DNA of 64,000 bases, taken from Halobellus salinus. GTDB lineage: Archaea > Halobacteriota > Halobacteria > Halobacteriales > Haloferacaceae. The position numbers and the translations under genes were made by a program. This document shows positions 26,647-34,564 of this stretch, in pieces. The stretch spans positions 62,001-126,000 of the forward strand of contig NZ_BMOC01000001.1 in the NCBI RefSeq assembly GCF_014646875.1. The letters run 5' to 3'. The notes below the pieces were generated by a model. The model was given only the letters and a program-made list of their open reading frames with translations, had not been told where the DNA came from and ran no database searches. Every line of letters starts with the position of its first letter. Position 1 is the first letter of the stretch.

Positions 26647-28011
26647 TCAGGCGTCCCGGTCCGACAGCCGCCCGGGTGTCCACGCCCCGTCGAACTCGGT
26701 GTGGGTGAACGGCCGGGGGTTCTCGCCGGCGTAGGCGGCGACCAACTGGCCGTCACCCTCCAGGTGGTATTTGTAGGTGGTCAGCCCCTCCAGTCCGACC
26801 GGGCCGCGGGCGTGGGTCTTGCCGGTGCTAATGCCGACTTCGGCGCCTAGCCCGAACCGGTAGCCGTCGGCAAACCGGGTCGAGGCGTTGTGGAACACGC
26901 TCGCGGCGTCGATGCCGCGCATAAACCGCGCCGCGGCGTCGTCGTCTTCGGTGATGATCGATTCGGTGTGTTTCGAGCCGTTGGCGTTGATGTGGCGGAT
27001 CGCATCGGCCACGGAGTCGACGACCGTGATCGCGAGGATCAGGTCGCCGTACTCGGTCCGCCAGTCGTCCTCTATTGCGACTTCGGCGTCGATGATCTCG
27101 CGGGTGCGCTCGTCGCCGCGGAGTTCGACGCCCGCCTCGCGGTACCGGTCAGCGATCTCCGGAAGGAACGTCTGCGCGACGGACTCGTGTACGAGCAGGG
27201 TCTCAACGGCGTTACACACCGCGGGATACTGGACCTTCGCGTCGTAGGCGACGTCTTCGGCCATCCCCAACTCCGCCTCGCTGTCGACGTAGACGTGACA
27301 GACACCTTCGGTGTGGCCGAGCACGGGAATCGAGGTGTTGTTCTGGACGTAGCTCACGAACGACGAGCTCCCGCGGGGCATGAGCAGGTCGACGGCGTCG
27401 TCGCGTTCGAGCAGCGTCCGGACGTCCTCTCGGGCCTCGATGAGCTGGGCCCACCCGTCCGACACCTCACCCCCGGCGTCGGCGGCGGCCTCAACGATGG
27501 TCTCGTGGAGGAGCCGGTTGGAGTGGGTGGCTTCGCTGCCGCCCTTGAGCACGACTGCATTCCCGGACTTGAGGCTGAGAGCGGCGATCTGTACCAGGGC
27601 GTCGGGGCGGGACTCGAACACCGCACCCAGGACGCCGATCGGCACCGACACCTTGTAGAGTTCGAGGTCGTCGTCGAGTTCGCGGGCCGCGAGCGTTCGC
27701 CCGAGGGGGTCGTCCTGGCCGGCGACGCTGCGGACCATCTCCGCGATGCCGTCGAGCTTCGACGCCGAAAGCGTCAGCCGGTCGACGAACGCCCGGGTGT
27801 ACTCGCCGGCTTCGAGCAGTTCCTCGGCGGCCTCGACGTCCCGGTTGTTGGCGTCGAGAATGGCGTCGGCGTTGTCTTCGATCGCGTCGGCGACCGCGTG
27901 CAGCGCGTCATTCCGGGTCGACTCGGGGAGGTTCGCGAGCGCTAAGGCCGCGGACTGTGCGTCGGTGATCTTGGCTTCGGCGGATCGATCGGTGGTGGTG
28001 TGTTCGCTCAT
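26647..28011 (-). CDS. proA: Glutamate-5-semialdehyde dehydrogenase
   Basis: The 454-residue protein has the ALDH-superfamily gamma-glutamyl phosphate reductase features: [56 protein letters not shown] and the catalytic cysteine in [16 protein letters not shown] (Cys266). It reduces gamma-glutamyl phosphate to glutamate semialdehyde with NADPH, the second step of proline synthesis. It is the last gene of a proC-proB-proA operon; its ATG overlaps the proB stop by four bases (ATGA), implying coupled translation. Confidence 0.96.
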   Translation of the reverse strand: MSEHTTTDRSAEAKITDAQSAALALANLPESTRNDALHAVADAIEDNADAILDANNRDVEAAEELLEAGEYTRAFVDRLTLSASKLDGIAEMVRSVAGQDDPLGRTLAARELDDDLELYKVSVPIGVLGAVFESRPDALVQIAALSLKSGNAVVLKGGSEATHSNRLLHETIVEAAADAGGEVSDGWAQLIEAREDVRTLLERDDAVDLLMPRGSSSFVSYVQNNTSIPVLGHTEGVCHVYVDSEAELGMAEDVAYDAKVQYPAVCNAVETLLVHESVAQTFLPEIADRYREAGVELRGDERTREIIDAEVAIEDDWRTEYGDLILAITVVDSVADAIRHINANGSKHTESIITEDDDAAARFMRGIDAASVFHNASTRFADGYRFGLGAEVGISTGKTHARGPVGLEGLTTYKYHLEGDGQLVAAYAGENPRPFTHTEFDGAWTPGRLSDRDA

Positions 28012-28835
28012 ACGTGGTCGTTGACGGGGACGAATATGGTTCCGACGGACTGTTCGGTGGCGATGGCTTCGAGCACGTCAGGGCGGGTCGAGCGGGCGAT
28101 GATCGCGGGGATCCCGTGTTCGCTCACGGTTCGAGCCCCCTTGACTTTCGTCCGGATCCCGCCGAAGGAGCCGCTTGCGGTCTCCTCGACGATCCGCTCG
28201 ACTTCGTCGTAGTTCCGCCCGACTGCGTCGATCAGCTCCGCGTCGGAGTCGTCTTTGGGGTTGCTCGTATAGACGCCGTCGACGTCGGTCAGCGTGACCA
28301 GCAGGTCGGCGCCGACCGCGACTGATACCGACGCCGAAAGCATGTCGTTGTCGCCGATCCGGATCTCAGCTGTTGCGACCGCGTCGTTCTCGTTGATGAT
28401 CGGTACAACACCCCACGACAGGAGGGTCTCGATGGTGTTCTTGAAGTTGGTGAACCGCTCGGGGTCCTCGAGGTCGTTGTCAGTCACCAGGATCTGGGCG
28501 ACCGTCAACCCGTACCGCTCGAAGCTCTCGGTGTAGCGCCGCATAAGGTGGCTCTGGCCGATGGTCGAGACCGCTTGGGACTCCTCGACGGTGTCGTCGG
28601 GGTCGAATCCGACCCGCCCCTTGCCGGCGCCGATCGCCCCCGACGAGACCAAGACGGCCTCCTTGTCGCGAGCCATCAGGTCGGCGATGTCGTCGACCAG
28701 CTTGTCGAGTTTCCCGTCGTCGAGCTTCGAAGCGTCGTTCGTGAGGGAGTTGGTCCCGGCTTTGACCACGACCCGTCCGGCGTTCGCAGCGAGCGTTCGG
28801 GCGCGGGTCACCTCCTCGGCTGCGACGGCGTTCAT
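28008..28835 (-). CDS. proB: Glutamate 5-kinase
   Basis: The 275-residue amino acid kinase shows [42 protein letters not shown] and [33 protein letters not shown]. It phosphorylates glutamate to gamma-glutamyl phosphate, the first step of proline synthesis. It lacks the C-terminal PUA domain found in many bacterial ProB proteins. The ATG at 28835 overlaps the proC stop; the stop overlaps the proA start. The much longer upstream frame belongs to proC read in another frame. Confidence 0.95.
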   Translation of the reverse strand: MNAVAAEEVTRARTLAANAGRVVVKAGTNSLTNDASKLDDGKLDKLVDDIADLMARDKEAVLVSSGAIGAGKGRVGFDPDDTVEESQAVSTIGQSHLMRRYTESFERYGLTVAQILVTDNDLEDPERFTNFKNTIETLLSWGVVPIINENDAVATAEIRIGDNDMLSASVSVAVGADLLVTLTDVDGVYTSNPKDDSDAELIDAVGRNYDEVERIVEETASGSFGGIRTKVKGARTVSEHGIPAIIARSTRPDVLEAIATEQSVGTIFVPVNDHV

Positions 28836-29605
28836 TCCGCGTCCGCTCCCGCGAGTTCCTCCGAGCGTTTCCGGGCGGCGGTCAGGGCGTCGCCGACGGC
28901 GGTGTCGGCGTCGCTGTCGAACAGCACCTCCATCCCCTCGATGGTGGTCCCGCCGGGCGAGCAGACCGCGTCGATCAGCGAATCGAGGTCGCGATCGGAT
29001 CGGAGCACGGTCTCGGCGGCGCCGTTGAATGTCTGGGCGGCGAGCGTCCGGGCGTCGTCGGGGTCGAGCCCCTCCTCGACCGCACGCTCCTGCATCGCCT
29101 GGATCAGATAGAAAACGAACGCCGGGCCGCTGCCGTTCAGCGCGGTGGCGACGTGCATCAGGTCCTCGTCGACCTCGACGTACGCGCCGAGGTCTGAGAG
29201 CATCTGACCGACGTGCTCGTCGGGGTCGTCCCACGACACCGCCGCGGCCATCGCCCGCGTCTCCGCTGCGAGGTTGGGCATGATCCGGACGACCGTGGCG
29301 TCGGTCTCGGCACCGACTTGTGCGCGCGAGACGCCGGCGGCGATGGTGACGAGCGTCTGGCCCGGTCGGAGGTCGAGATCTTCGAGGACGAGCGGGACGA
29401 TATCGGGCTTCACCGCGAGCACGACGACCTCGGAATCGCGGACGTCACCGAGATCGGTCGTCGTCCGGTCGCAGTGCTCCGAGACCGCCTCGAGGGCGTC
29501 CGGGTCCACGTCGTAGGCCGTGATCCGGTAGCCGCCGGCCCGGGAGAGCCCCGTGAGCAGGGCGCCGCCCATGTTTCCGCAGCCGATCACGCTGACGTCG
29601 ATCAT
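28832..29605 (-). CDS. proC: Pyrroline-5-carboxylate reductase
   Basis: The 257-residue protein has the N-terminal Rossmann motif [17 protein letters not shown], the AVKPDIVP and SRAQVGAET segments and the C-terminal dimerisation signature [17 protein letters not shown] ... [12 protein letters not shown]. It reduces pyrroline-5-carboxylate to proline. It is the first gene of the operon, with a TATA box at 29631-29640 centred about 27 bases before a leaderless start at the ATG at 29605; this settles the start against a longer frame. The whole three-step pathway from glutamate is thus in one message. Confidence 0.96.
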   Translation of the reverse strand: MIDVSVIGCGNMGGALLTGLSRAGGYRITAYDVDPDALEAVSEHCDRTTTDLGDVRDSEVVVLAVKPDIVPLVLEDLDLRPGQTLVTIAAGVSRAQVGAETDATVVRIMPNLAAETRAMAAAVSWDDPDEHVGQMLSDLGAYVEVDEDLMHVATALNGSGPAFVFYLIQAMQERAVEEGLDPDDARTLAAQTFNGAAETVLRSDRDLDSLIDAVCSPGGTTIEGMEVLFDSDADTAVGDALTAARKRSEELAGADAE

Positions 29606-29630
29606 TGTACTCTCCCGTAGGTGGGGCCGC

Positions 29631-29640
29631 CGATATACGA
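29631..29640 (-). promoter_or_regulatory. TATA box of the proCBA operon
   Basis: The minus strand reads TCGTATATCG, placed for a leaderless message starting at the proC ATG (29605). Confidence 0.5.
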
Positions 29641-29799
29641 ACTTTGGTTTCGCGCCGGGGACGGCGTGGCGCCGCACGGGTCTGCACGGGCTTCGATCGA
29701 ACGTGGCACACGATCTCACTGGGGGCGGGAGCCAGGCGCGTGCAACCGGCGGCGACTCCGAGGTCTGGGGGGGGAAGACGATCCCGGGGCCGTGCGAAT

Positions 29800-29960
29800 A
29801 CGAAGCGAATGGTTTGTTTGCTATATACATAGTTCAGCAGATATTTTCGTTCGGAAAATCAATCGAAACCGATCAAAAATTCTTCTAATTCGTAATTTTC
29901 ATTTTGGTGTTTCGATATTTTCTACGAACTGTTTGCTTAGAGATAAGATATTCGGCAGGG
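29800..29960. other. AT-rich island in an 866-base gap without recognisable genes
   Basis: The gap 29606-30471 contains a sharply AT-rich block here, unlike anything else in the window apart from short promoters and 38680-38790. It includes the near-palindrome CTATATACATAG and many A/T runs. Frames across the gap are short, arginine/glycine-rich and lack coding bias. Beyond the proC promoter, the putative promoter at 30083-30093 and the IclR promoter, I see nothing that encodes a protein. Confidence 0.6.
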
Positions 29961-30082
29961 AGCACCCCGTACGTGTCACAAGCACTTCCGGCCGTGTCGA
30001 AGCACCGATGCGGGCCGCCCGTTCGGGTCTGGGGCCCACAGCCTAACATAGGTACACATGTTACTGCGTCGTCGGTCGCGTG

Positions 30083-30093
30083 TTATATAAAAG
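30083..30093 (+). promoter_or_regulatory. Strong TATA box not followed by a credible gene
   Basis: TTATATAAAAG is one of the best TATA boxes in the window and would start a plus-strand transcript near 30115. The next 300 bases are G-rich and hold no protein-like frame. It could drive a non-coding RNA or a long leader for the IclR gene at 30472. Confidence 0.45.
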
Positions 30094-30108
30094 TTCGATG
30101 ATATCGAA
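30094..30108. promoter_or_regulatory. Palindrome TTCGAT-GAT-ATCGAA directly after a TATA box
   Basis: Perfect six-base arms with a three-base centre lie between the TATA box at 30083-30093 and the expected transcript start, a typical repressor position. The sequence resembles the palindrome over the IclR promoter at 30424-30437. Confidence 0.4.
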
Positions 30109-30423
30109 TAAGTGCGCTCCGGAGGGACCCAGGCCGGGAGGAGACAGCCCCGTAATGTGGGGTGGCCGGGGTGACATAGCATCGCGTCGGCAGGGGTGTC
30201 GGGAGGGGATTCGGTCTCCGGGTCGTTGCCACGGTGTGTGGGTGTGGCGTTCCGACAGGGTGGTGAACCGCAAGACTCCGGCAGGGTGGCCGGGGTGCTC
30301 TGACGGCGGCGGGCCCGACGACCACGGTCAACGGCGAAAACGGGACGGGGTTGGGTCGGAACACGGCTGGCCAGCGAGGACCCCGCGAGGTTGGAGAGTT
30401 CGGTTCTGTCGGTCGGGGAGTGG

Positions 30424-30437
30424 TTCGAATATACGAA
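30424..30437. promoter_or_regulatory. Palindrome TTCGAATATACGAA over the IclR promoter, candidate autoregulatory operator
   Basis: TTCG and CGAA arms flank an AT core and touch the TATA-like AAATTATTA at 30436-30444, which is about 27 bases before a start near 30468. IclR-type proteins often bind 14-15 base palindromes at their own promoters. Confidence 0.45.
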
Positions 30438-30471
30438 ATTATTAGTCACGTCGAGTGTGACGGCCACACGG

Positions 30472-31269
30472 ATGGCAGACCCCGATCAACGCACGGTGAA
30501 GACGACCCGGACATCGCTGGAGATCGTCGCCACGATCCGGGAGGCCGACGGCGCGCGGGTGTCCGACATCGTCGACGCCCACGGGATGGCGAAAAGCACC
30601 GCGCACAAGCACCTCACAACGCTCGAACGCGCCGGCTACCTCACCAAATCCGGGGCGGTGTACCACCTGGGGTTCAAATTCCTCAACCTCGGGGAGTACG
30701 CCCGGGAACGGTGGTACTGGTTCTCGGCGGTCAAAGCCGCCGTCGAGGATCTCGCCGAACGCACCGAAGAGGAGTGTGATTTCGTCGTCGACGATCACGG
30801 TCGGGTGATCACGGTCGCGGAGTCGTACCACAAGTGGGCGAAGTACGGGACCGAGGGCGGCTCCAAGCGGTATCGGGCGAACATCGGGACCTACTACCCG
30901 ATCCACGCCACCGGGTCGGGGCTCGCAATCCTGTCTGCGTACCCCCGGGAGCGCGTCGAGGCCATCGTCGACGAGTGGGGGTTGGCGTCGCTGACTGGCC
31001 ACACGATCACGTCCCGCGAAGACCTGTTCGAGGAACTCAGGCGGACCCGCAAACGGGGCTACGCCGTCGGGGACCGGTATTACACCGACGGACTCCGGAG
31101 CGTCGGACGGCCCGTGACCGGAGCCGACGGGACCGTTCTGGGGGCGCTCAGCGTCTCCGGGCCGACGTACCGGATCGACGGGCCGGTGCTCAACCGGGAG
31201 ATCCCGCGGGCGCTGGACGACGTCGTGGACTCGCTGGAATCCGAGCTCGCAGCCGCGACCGGGACGTAG
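30472..31269 (+). CDS. IclR-family transcriptional regulator
   Basis: The 265-residue protein has an N-terminal winged helix (TSLEIVATIREADGARVSDIVDAHGMAKSTAHKHLTTLERAGYL, broken here only for description) and a C-terminal IclR effector domain with HATGSGLAILSAYP, SREDLFEELRRTRKRGYAVGDRY and the late VGRPVTGADGTVLGALSVSGP. IclR proteins bind small carbon metabolites and control catabolic genes. The convergent neighbour is an iron alcohol dehydrogenase, and an aldehyde dehydrogenase plus amine importer lie beyond, which are plausible targets. The ATG at 30472 follows the TATA-like box and palindrome at 30424-30444. Confidence 0.88.
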   Translation: MADPDQRTVKTTRTSLEIVATIREADGARVSDIVDAHGMAKSTAHKHLTTLERAGYLTKSGAVYHLGFKFLNLGEYARERWYWFSAVKAAVEDLAERTEEECDFVVDDHGRVITVAESYHKWAKYGTEGGSKRYRANIGTYYPIHATGSGLAILSAYPRERVEAIVDEWGLASLTGHTITSREDLFEELRRTRKRGYAVGDRYYTDGLRSVGRPVTGADGTVLGALSVSGPTYRIDGPVLNREIPRALDDVVDSLESELAAATGT

Positions 31270-31315
31270 GCTGCGGCGCGGACATGAAACGGAATCGAAC
31301 GGACCGTTTCGGGTG

Positions 31316-32515
31316 TCAGTACGCGTCGCGGGCGACGTCGAGCAGGTCCTCGGCGTCGGCGTCGCGGGGGTTGTCGTGGATCTCGATCGTGTCGAGGGAT
31401 TTCTCGGCGATCTCCGGGAGGTCGGCCTCGTCGACGCCGAGTTCGCGCAGGCTGGACGGGAGGTCGACGTCGTCGATCAGAGCTTCAACAGCCTCAACCG
31501 CCTCGTGGGCGGCCTCGACGTCCGACAGCCCGTCGGTGTCCAGCCCCATCGCCTCGGCGACCTCGGCGTGCCGACCGGGGTACTCCTCCAGATTGTACCG
31601 CATCACCGGCGGCGTGAACACCGCGATGGCCTCGCCGTGCGGGATCTCGGGGTACATTCCGCCGGTCACCTCCGCCAGCGAGTGGATCGCGCCGAACCCG
31701 GCGAAGTTCTCACAGAACCCAGCCGTGTGCGATCCGAACAGCAGCTGCTCGCGAGCCTCCATGTCGCCCGTCTCGTACGCGTCGGGGAGGTACTCCGGGA
31801 CGAGCCCCATCACGTGTGTGGTGTAGGGTTTGACGAGTTCCGGAGCGCCCGCGGCGACGTGGTTCTCCAGGGCGTGGGAGAACGCGTCGAACCCGGTCGC
31901 GGCGGTCTGCCGCGGCGGCAGCGACGCGGTCAGTTCGGGGTCCACCAGCGAGATGTCGGCGCCGAGGTACGGGCCGTCGGGGTACAGCGGGGGCTGGCCG
32001 ATCGCCATCTTGAACTCCCTGTCGGGGGCGGTGATGACGGCCCAGTAGTCCACCTCACTCCCCGTTCCGGAGGTCGTCGGGATTGTGATGAGCGGGTGCG
32101 TGTGGTTGGCGATGCTGCCCGTGGTGACGTCTTCGGGGTCGTTCACCTCGTACTCCGAGAGCTCACCGGAGTTGGTCTTCAGAAGGGTCGCACACTTTGC
32201 GGTGTCGATGACGCTGCCGCCGCCCACCGCGACAACCACGTCGAAGCCGCCGGCGTTCAGCGTCTCCAGAGCGTCGTGAACCATCGCCACTGTCGGGTTG
32301 GGTTCGACATCGTCGTACACCTCGTAGTCGACCCCTGCGGCGGCAAGCGAGGACTCAACACCGTCGAGAATACCGGTCGCTCTGATCCCCTGGTCGGTGA
32401 CGACCAGCGCACTCTCCCACCCCTTCGCGTCGATCACCTCGCCGGTCCGTTCGCTCTTCCCGTTCCCGAACTCGACCCAGATCGGGAACGAGAAGGTGTA
32501 CTCGCCGAGGCTCAT
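31316..32515 (-). CDS. Iron-containing alcohol dehydrogenase
   Basis: The 399-residue protein belongs to the Fe-ADH family. It has VVAVGGGSVIDTAK, TIPTTSGTGSEV, the first metal ligands in GFDAFSHALE and further histidines in GAIHSLAEVTG and EIPHGEAIA. It oxidises an alcohol, or reduces an aldehyde, with NAD(P) in the cytoplasm. I use the ATG at 32515 because a 23-codon leaderless frame starting at 32583 ends in an ATGA overlap with it; the in-frame ATG at 32542 would add nine residues. With the downstream aldehyde dehydrogenase it could form a two-step alcohol-to-acid route under IclR control. Confidence 0.88.
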   Translation of the reverse strand: MSLGEYTFSFPIWVEFGNGKSERTGEVIDAKGWESALVVTDQGIRATGILDGVESSLAAAGVDYEVYDDVEPNPTVAMVHDALETLNAGGFDVVVAVGGGSVIDTAKCATLLKTNSGELSEYEVNDPEDVTTGSIANHTHPLITIPTTSGTGSEVDYWAVITAPDREFKMAIGQPPLYPDGPYLGADISLVDPELTASLPPRQTAATGFDAFSHALENHVAAGAPELVKPYTTHVMGLVPEYLPDAYETGDMEAREQLLFGSHTAGFCENFAGFGAIHSLAEVTGGMYPEIPHGEAIAVFTPPVMRYNLEEYPGRHAEVAEAMGLDTDGLSDVEAAHEAVEAVEALIDDVDLPSSLRELGVDEADLPEIAEKSLDTIEIHDNPRDADAEDLLDVARDAY

Positions 32516-32583
32516 CGCCCGCGCCTCCACGCGGACGGGCATTCCATGCTGCTCGTCGGACAGTTGCGGCTATGATGTCGCAT
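32512..32583 (-). CDS. Leaderless 23-residue leader peptide overlapping the iron alcohol dehydrogenase start
   Basis: The ATG at 32583 is two bases from the transcript start predicted from the TATA box at 32606-32617. The frame ends at TGA 32512-32514, overlapping the dehydrogenase ATG (32513-32515) as ATGA. The peptide begins MRHHSRNCPTSS and is basic with two cysteines, unlike ordinary proteins of this genome. A regulatory leader is the best guess; chance is possible. Confidence 0.4.
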   Translation of the reverse strand: MRHHSRNCPTSSMECPSAWRRGR

Positions 32584-32605
32584 CCGTATGTAAGCTCCGT
32601 TAACC

Positions 32606-32617
32606 CAGTTTAAAAAA
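32606..32617 (-). promoter_or_regulatory. TATA box of the iron alcohol dehydrogenase transcript
   Basis: The minus strand reads CTTTTTTAAACT, placing the transcript start near 32585. Confidence 0.45.
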
Positions 32618-32630
32618 GTATGTGATGAAG

Positions 32631-32642
32631 ACGTAATTACGT
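32631..32642. promoter_or_regulatory. Perfect 12-bp palindrome ACGTAATTACGT upstream of the iron alcohol dehydrogenase promoter
   Basis: The palindrome lies about 15-20 bases upstream of the TATA box, a position typical of archaeal activators. Confidence 0.45.
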
Positions 32643-32701
32643 GTTTATTGTCGGCAGGAAGCCCGTGTGGTAGTGTTCAGAGAAGCTGGTGACCCTGTGG
32701 C

Positions 32702-32867
32702 CACCTCGAAAGCCCCCGTTCAGTCCCGCCCATCGGCTGGCTAACCGGCCGCCGGCGGGGACTGAAAGGGGCGCTTCGCTGGAGGAAAGCGGGCGACACA
32801 AGCACGCGACCGCAGGGAGCGCGCGCAGCGAGCTCCCCGACTCAAGCGAAGCGGGGCTTTCGAGGTG
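32702..32867. repeat. 166-bp MITE-like element with 15-bp terminal inverted repeats
   Basis: CACCTCGAAAGCCCC (32702-32716) is the exact inverse complement of GGGGCTTTCGAGGTG (32853-32867). Nested inside, GCCCCCGTTCAGTCCCGCC (32712-32730) pairs with GGCGGGGACTGAAAGGGGC (32754-32772) with two or three mismatches. The right half shares ordered words with 1851-1965. It encodes no protein and lies between the divergent promoters of the iron alcohol dehydrogenase and the aldehyde dehydrogenase. No clear target duplication is visible. Confidence 0.65.
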
Positions 32868-32917
32868 TCTCCAGTCGCACCGCCCTCATCTGAACAGTGC
32901 CGCCCGTGTCGTGGGAA

Positions 32918-32929
32918 CTTTTTTCACTC
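32918..32929 (+). promoter_or_regulatory. TATA-like box of the aldehyde dehydrogenase gene
   Basis: AACTTTTTTCAC is centred about 26 bases before the ATG at 32949, indicating a leaderless message and excluding the in-frame start at 32865. Confidence 0.45.
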
Positions 32930-32948
32930 GGTGATGAAGAGAGGGTGT

Positions 32949-34463
32949 ATGGGAAGTTCAGAAGCGGATAGCAGCACGATCGCCGATCGCCACCGCTCGA
33001 AACACCGGGAGGCGACCGCCGACATCGAGTTCGGCGCGTGGATCGACGGCGAACGCCGGACCGACGGACCGAAGCGGGGAGTTGAGGACCCCGTGATCGG
33101 GGAGTCGATCGTCGGCGTGCCGCAGTGTGACGCCGGCGACGTCGACGACGCGGTCGACGCGGCGTGGGACGCCTTCGAGGGCGGCTGGGACGGCGCGAGC
33201 GTCCGCGACCGTTCGAAGCGGCTGTTCGAGTGGGCCGACGCGCTGGCGGACCACGTCGAGGAACTCACGCTGTTGGAGTGTCTGGACTGCGGCAAGCCGA
33301 TCTCGCAGGCCCGCGGCGAGGTCGAGGGCGCGATCGACACCCTGGAGTTCTACGCCTCGGCGGTTCGCGCACAGCGCGGCAGCGAGGTGCCGGCCGGCGA
33401 CGACCTCCACCTCTACACGAAACAGGAGCCGTACGGCGTCGTCGGGCAGATCGTGCCGTGGAACTACCCCCTGTGGGCGGCCGCGTGGAAACTCGGCCCC
33501 GCGCTCGCCGCGGGGAACGCCTGCGTGCTGAAGCCCGCGGGCGACACGCCGCTGTCGACGATCCGGGCCGCCCAACTTTCCGAGGGGATCTTCCCCGGCG
33601 GGGTGCTCAACGTCCTGCCGGGATCCGGAAGCGAAGTCGGGCAGGCGGTCGCCGGACACGACGACGTCCGGAAAATCTCGTTCACCGGCAGCACCGGCGT
33701 CGGTAGCGGGGTCATGCACGCGGCGGCCGACCGGGTCGCGCCGGTGACGCTCGAACTCGGTGGCAAATCCCCGTTCGTCGTCTTCCCCGACGCCGACCTC
33801 GACACGGTCGTACAGTCGGTCGCCGACGGCATCTTCTACAGCACCGGCGAGATCTGCGACGCGTTCTCCCGCGCGCTTGTCCACGAGTCGATCGCCGACG
33901 AGTTCACCGAGCGGTTCGTTGAGGCAGCCGAATCCTACGTCCTGGGCGACCCGCTCGAGGAGGAGACCACGATGGGGCCGCTGACCTCGGCGAGTCAGTT
34001 CGAGACGGTGACGGAGTACATCGAGACCGGCAAGCAGGAGGCCGAGTTGCTCTGCGGCGGCGGCACGCCCGACGATCCGGCGCTGGCCGGCGGTCACTAC
34101 GTCGAACCCACCGTCTTCGGCGGCGTGACGAACGACACGACCGTCGGGTCCGAGGAGATCTTCGGGCCGGTCCAGACCATCCAGACGTTCGAGACGTACG
34201 ACGAGGCGATCGAACTGGCGAACGACACGCAGTACGGGCTCGCGTCCGGGATCGGAACCGAGAGCACGTCGCTGGTCCACCAGACCGCCGACGACCTGGA
34301 CGCCGGCCTGGTGTACGTCAACGAGTACGGGCCGATCATGCCCGACGCCCCCTACGGCGGGTTCAAGCAGTCGGGCTTCGGGAAGGATCTGGGGCTGGAG
34401 GCGCTTGACCACTACCAGCGCCAGAAGAGCGTGTACGTGAACCTCGACGAACCCGAACTGTAG
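32949..34463 (+). CDS. NAD(P)-dependent aldehyde dehydrogenase, betaine/aminobutyraldehyde dehydrogenase type
   Basis: The 504-residue ALDH has VGQIVPWNYPLWAAAWK with the catalytic asparagine, GNACVLKPAGDTPLST, FTGSTGVG, the general-base glutamate in VTLELGGKSP and catalytic Cys303 in STGEICDAFSR. The C-terminus has PYGGFKQSGFGKDLG. The closest look is to betaine aldehyde and gamma-aminobutyraldehyde dehydrogenases. It is followed about 100 bases later by a polyamine-type importer, which makes an amine-derived aldehyde a good candidate, though choline-derived betaine aldehyde also fits the osmolyte theme. It probably has its own promoter. Confidence 0.9.
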   Translation: MGSSEADSSTIADRHRSKHREATADIEFGAWIDGERRTDGPKRGVEDPVIGESIVGVPQCDAGDVDDAVDAAWDAFEGGWDGASVRDRSKRLFEWADALADHVEELTLLECLDCGKPISQARGEVEGAIDTLEFYASAVRAQRGSEVPAGDDLHLYTKQEPYGVVGQIVPWNYPLWAAAWKLGPALAAGNACVLKPAGDTPLSTIRAAQLSEGIFPGGVLNVLPGSGSEVGQAVAGHDDVRKISFTGSTGVGSGVMHAAADRVAPVTLELGGKSPFVVFPDADLDTVVQSVADGIFYSTGEICDAFSRALVHESIADEFTERFVEAAESYVLGDPLEEETTMGPLTSASQFETVTEYIETGKQEAELLCGGGTPDDPALAGGHYVEPTVFGGVTNDTTVGSEEIFGPVQTIQTFETYDEAIELANDTQYGLASGIGTESTSLVHQTADDLDAGLVYVNEYGPIMPDAPYGGFKQSGFGKDLGLEALDHYQRQKSVYVNLDEPEL

Positions 34464-34526
34464 CGCGGCGTGTTCGCCACTTCCCCGTCACGGGCCGGAG
34501 GCCACGCTGTCCGTTCGACCACGGAC

Positions 34527-34541
34527 ACTTTTTTATAATAT
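34527..34541 (+). promoter_or_regulatory. TATA box of the polyamine-type ABC operon
   Basis: CACTTTTTTATAATA is centred about 27-30 bases before the ATG at 34565, consistent with a leaderless message for the binding protein and downstream genes. Confidence 0.5.
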
Positions 34542-34564
34542 GCTCCAAAGACAATCATATACCT

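Noticed and set aside
30098-30445. Open frame after the strong TATA box at 30083-30093 as a protein gene
   Set aside because: The translation is arginine/glycine-rich with almost no acidic residues, opposite to genuine proteins of this genome, and it lacks codon bias.
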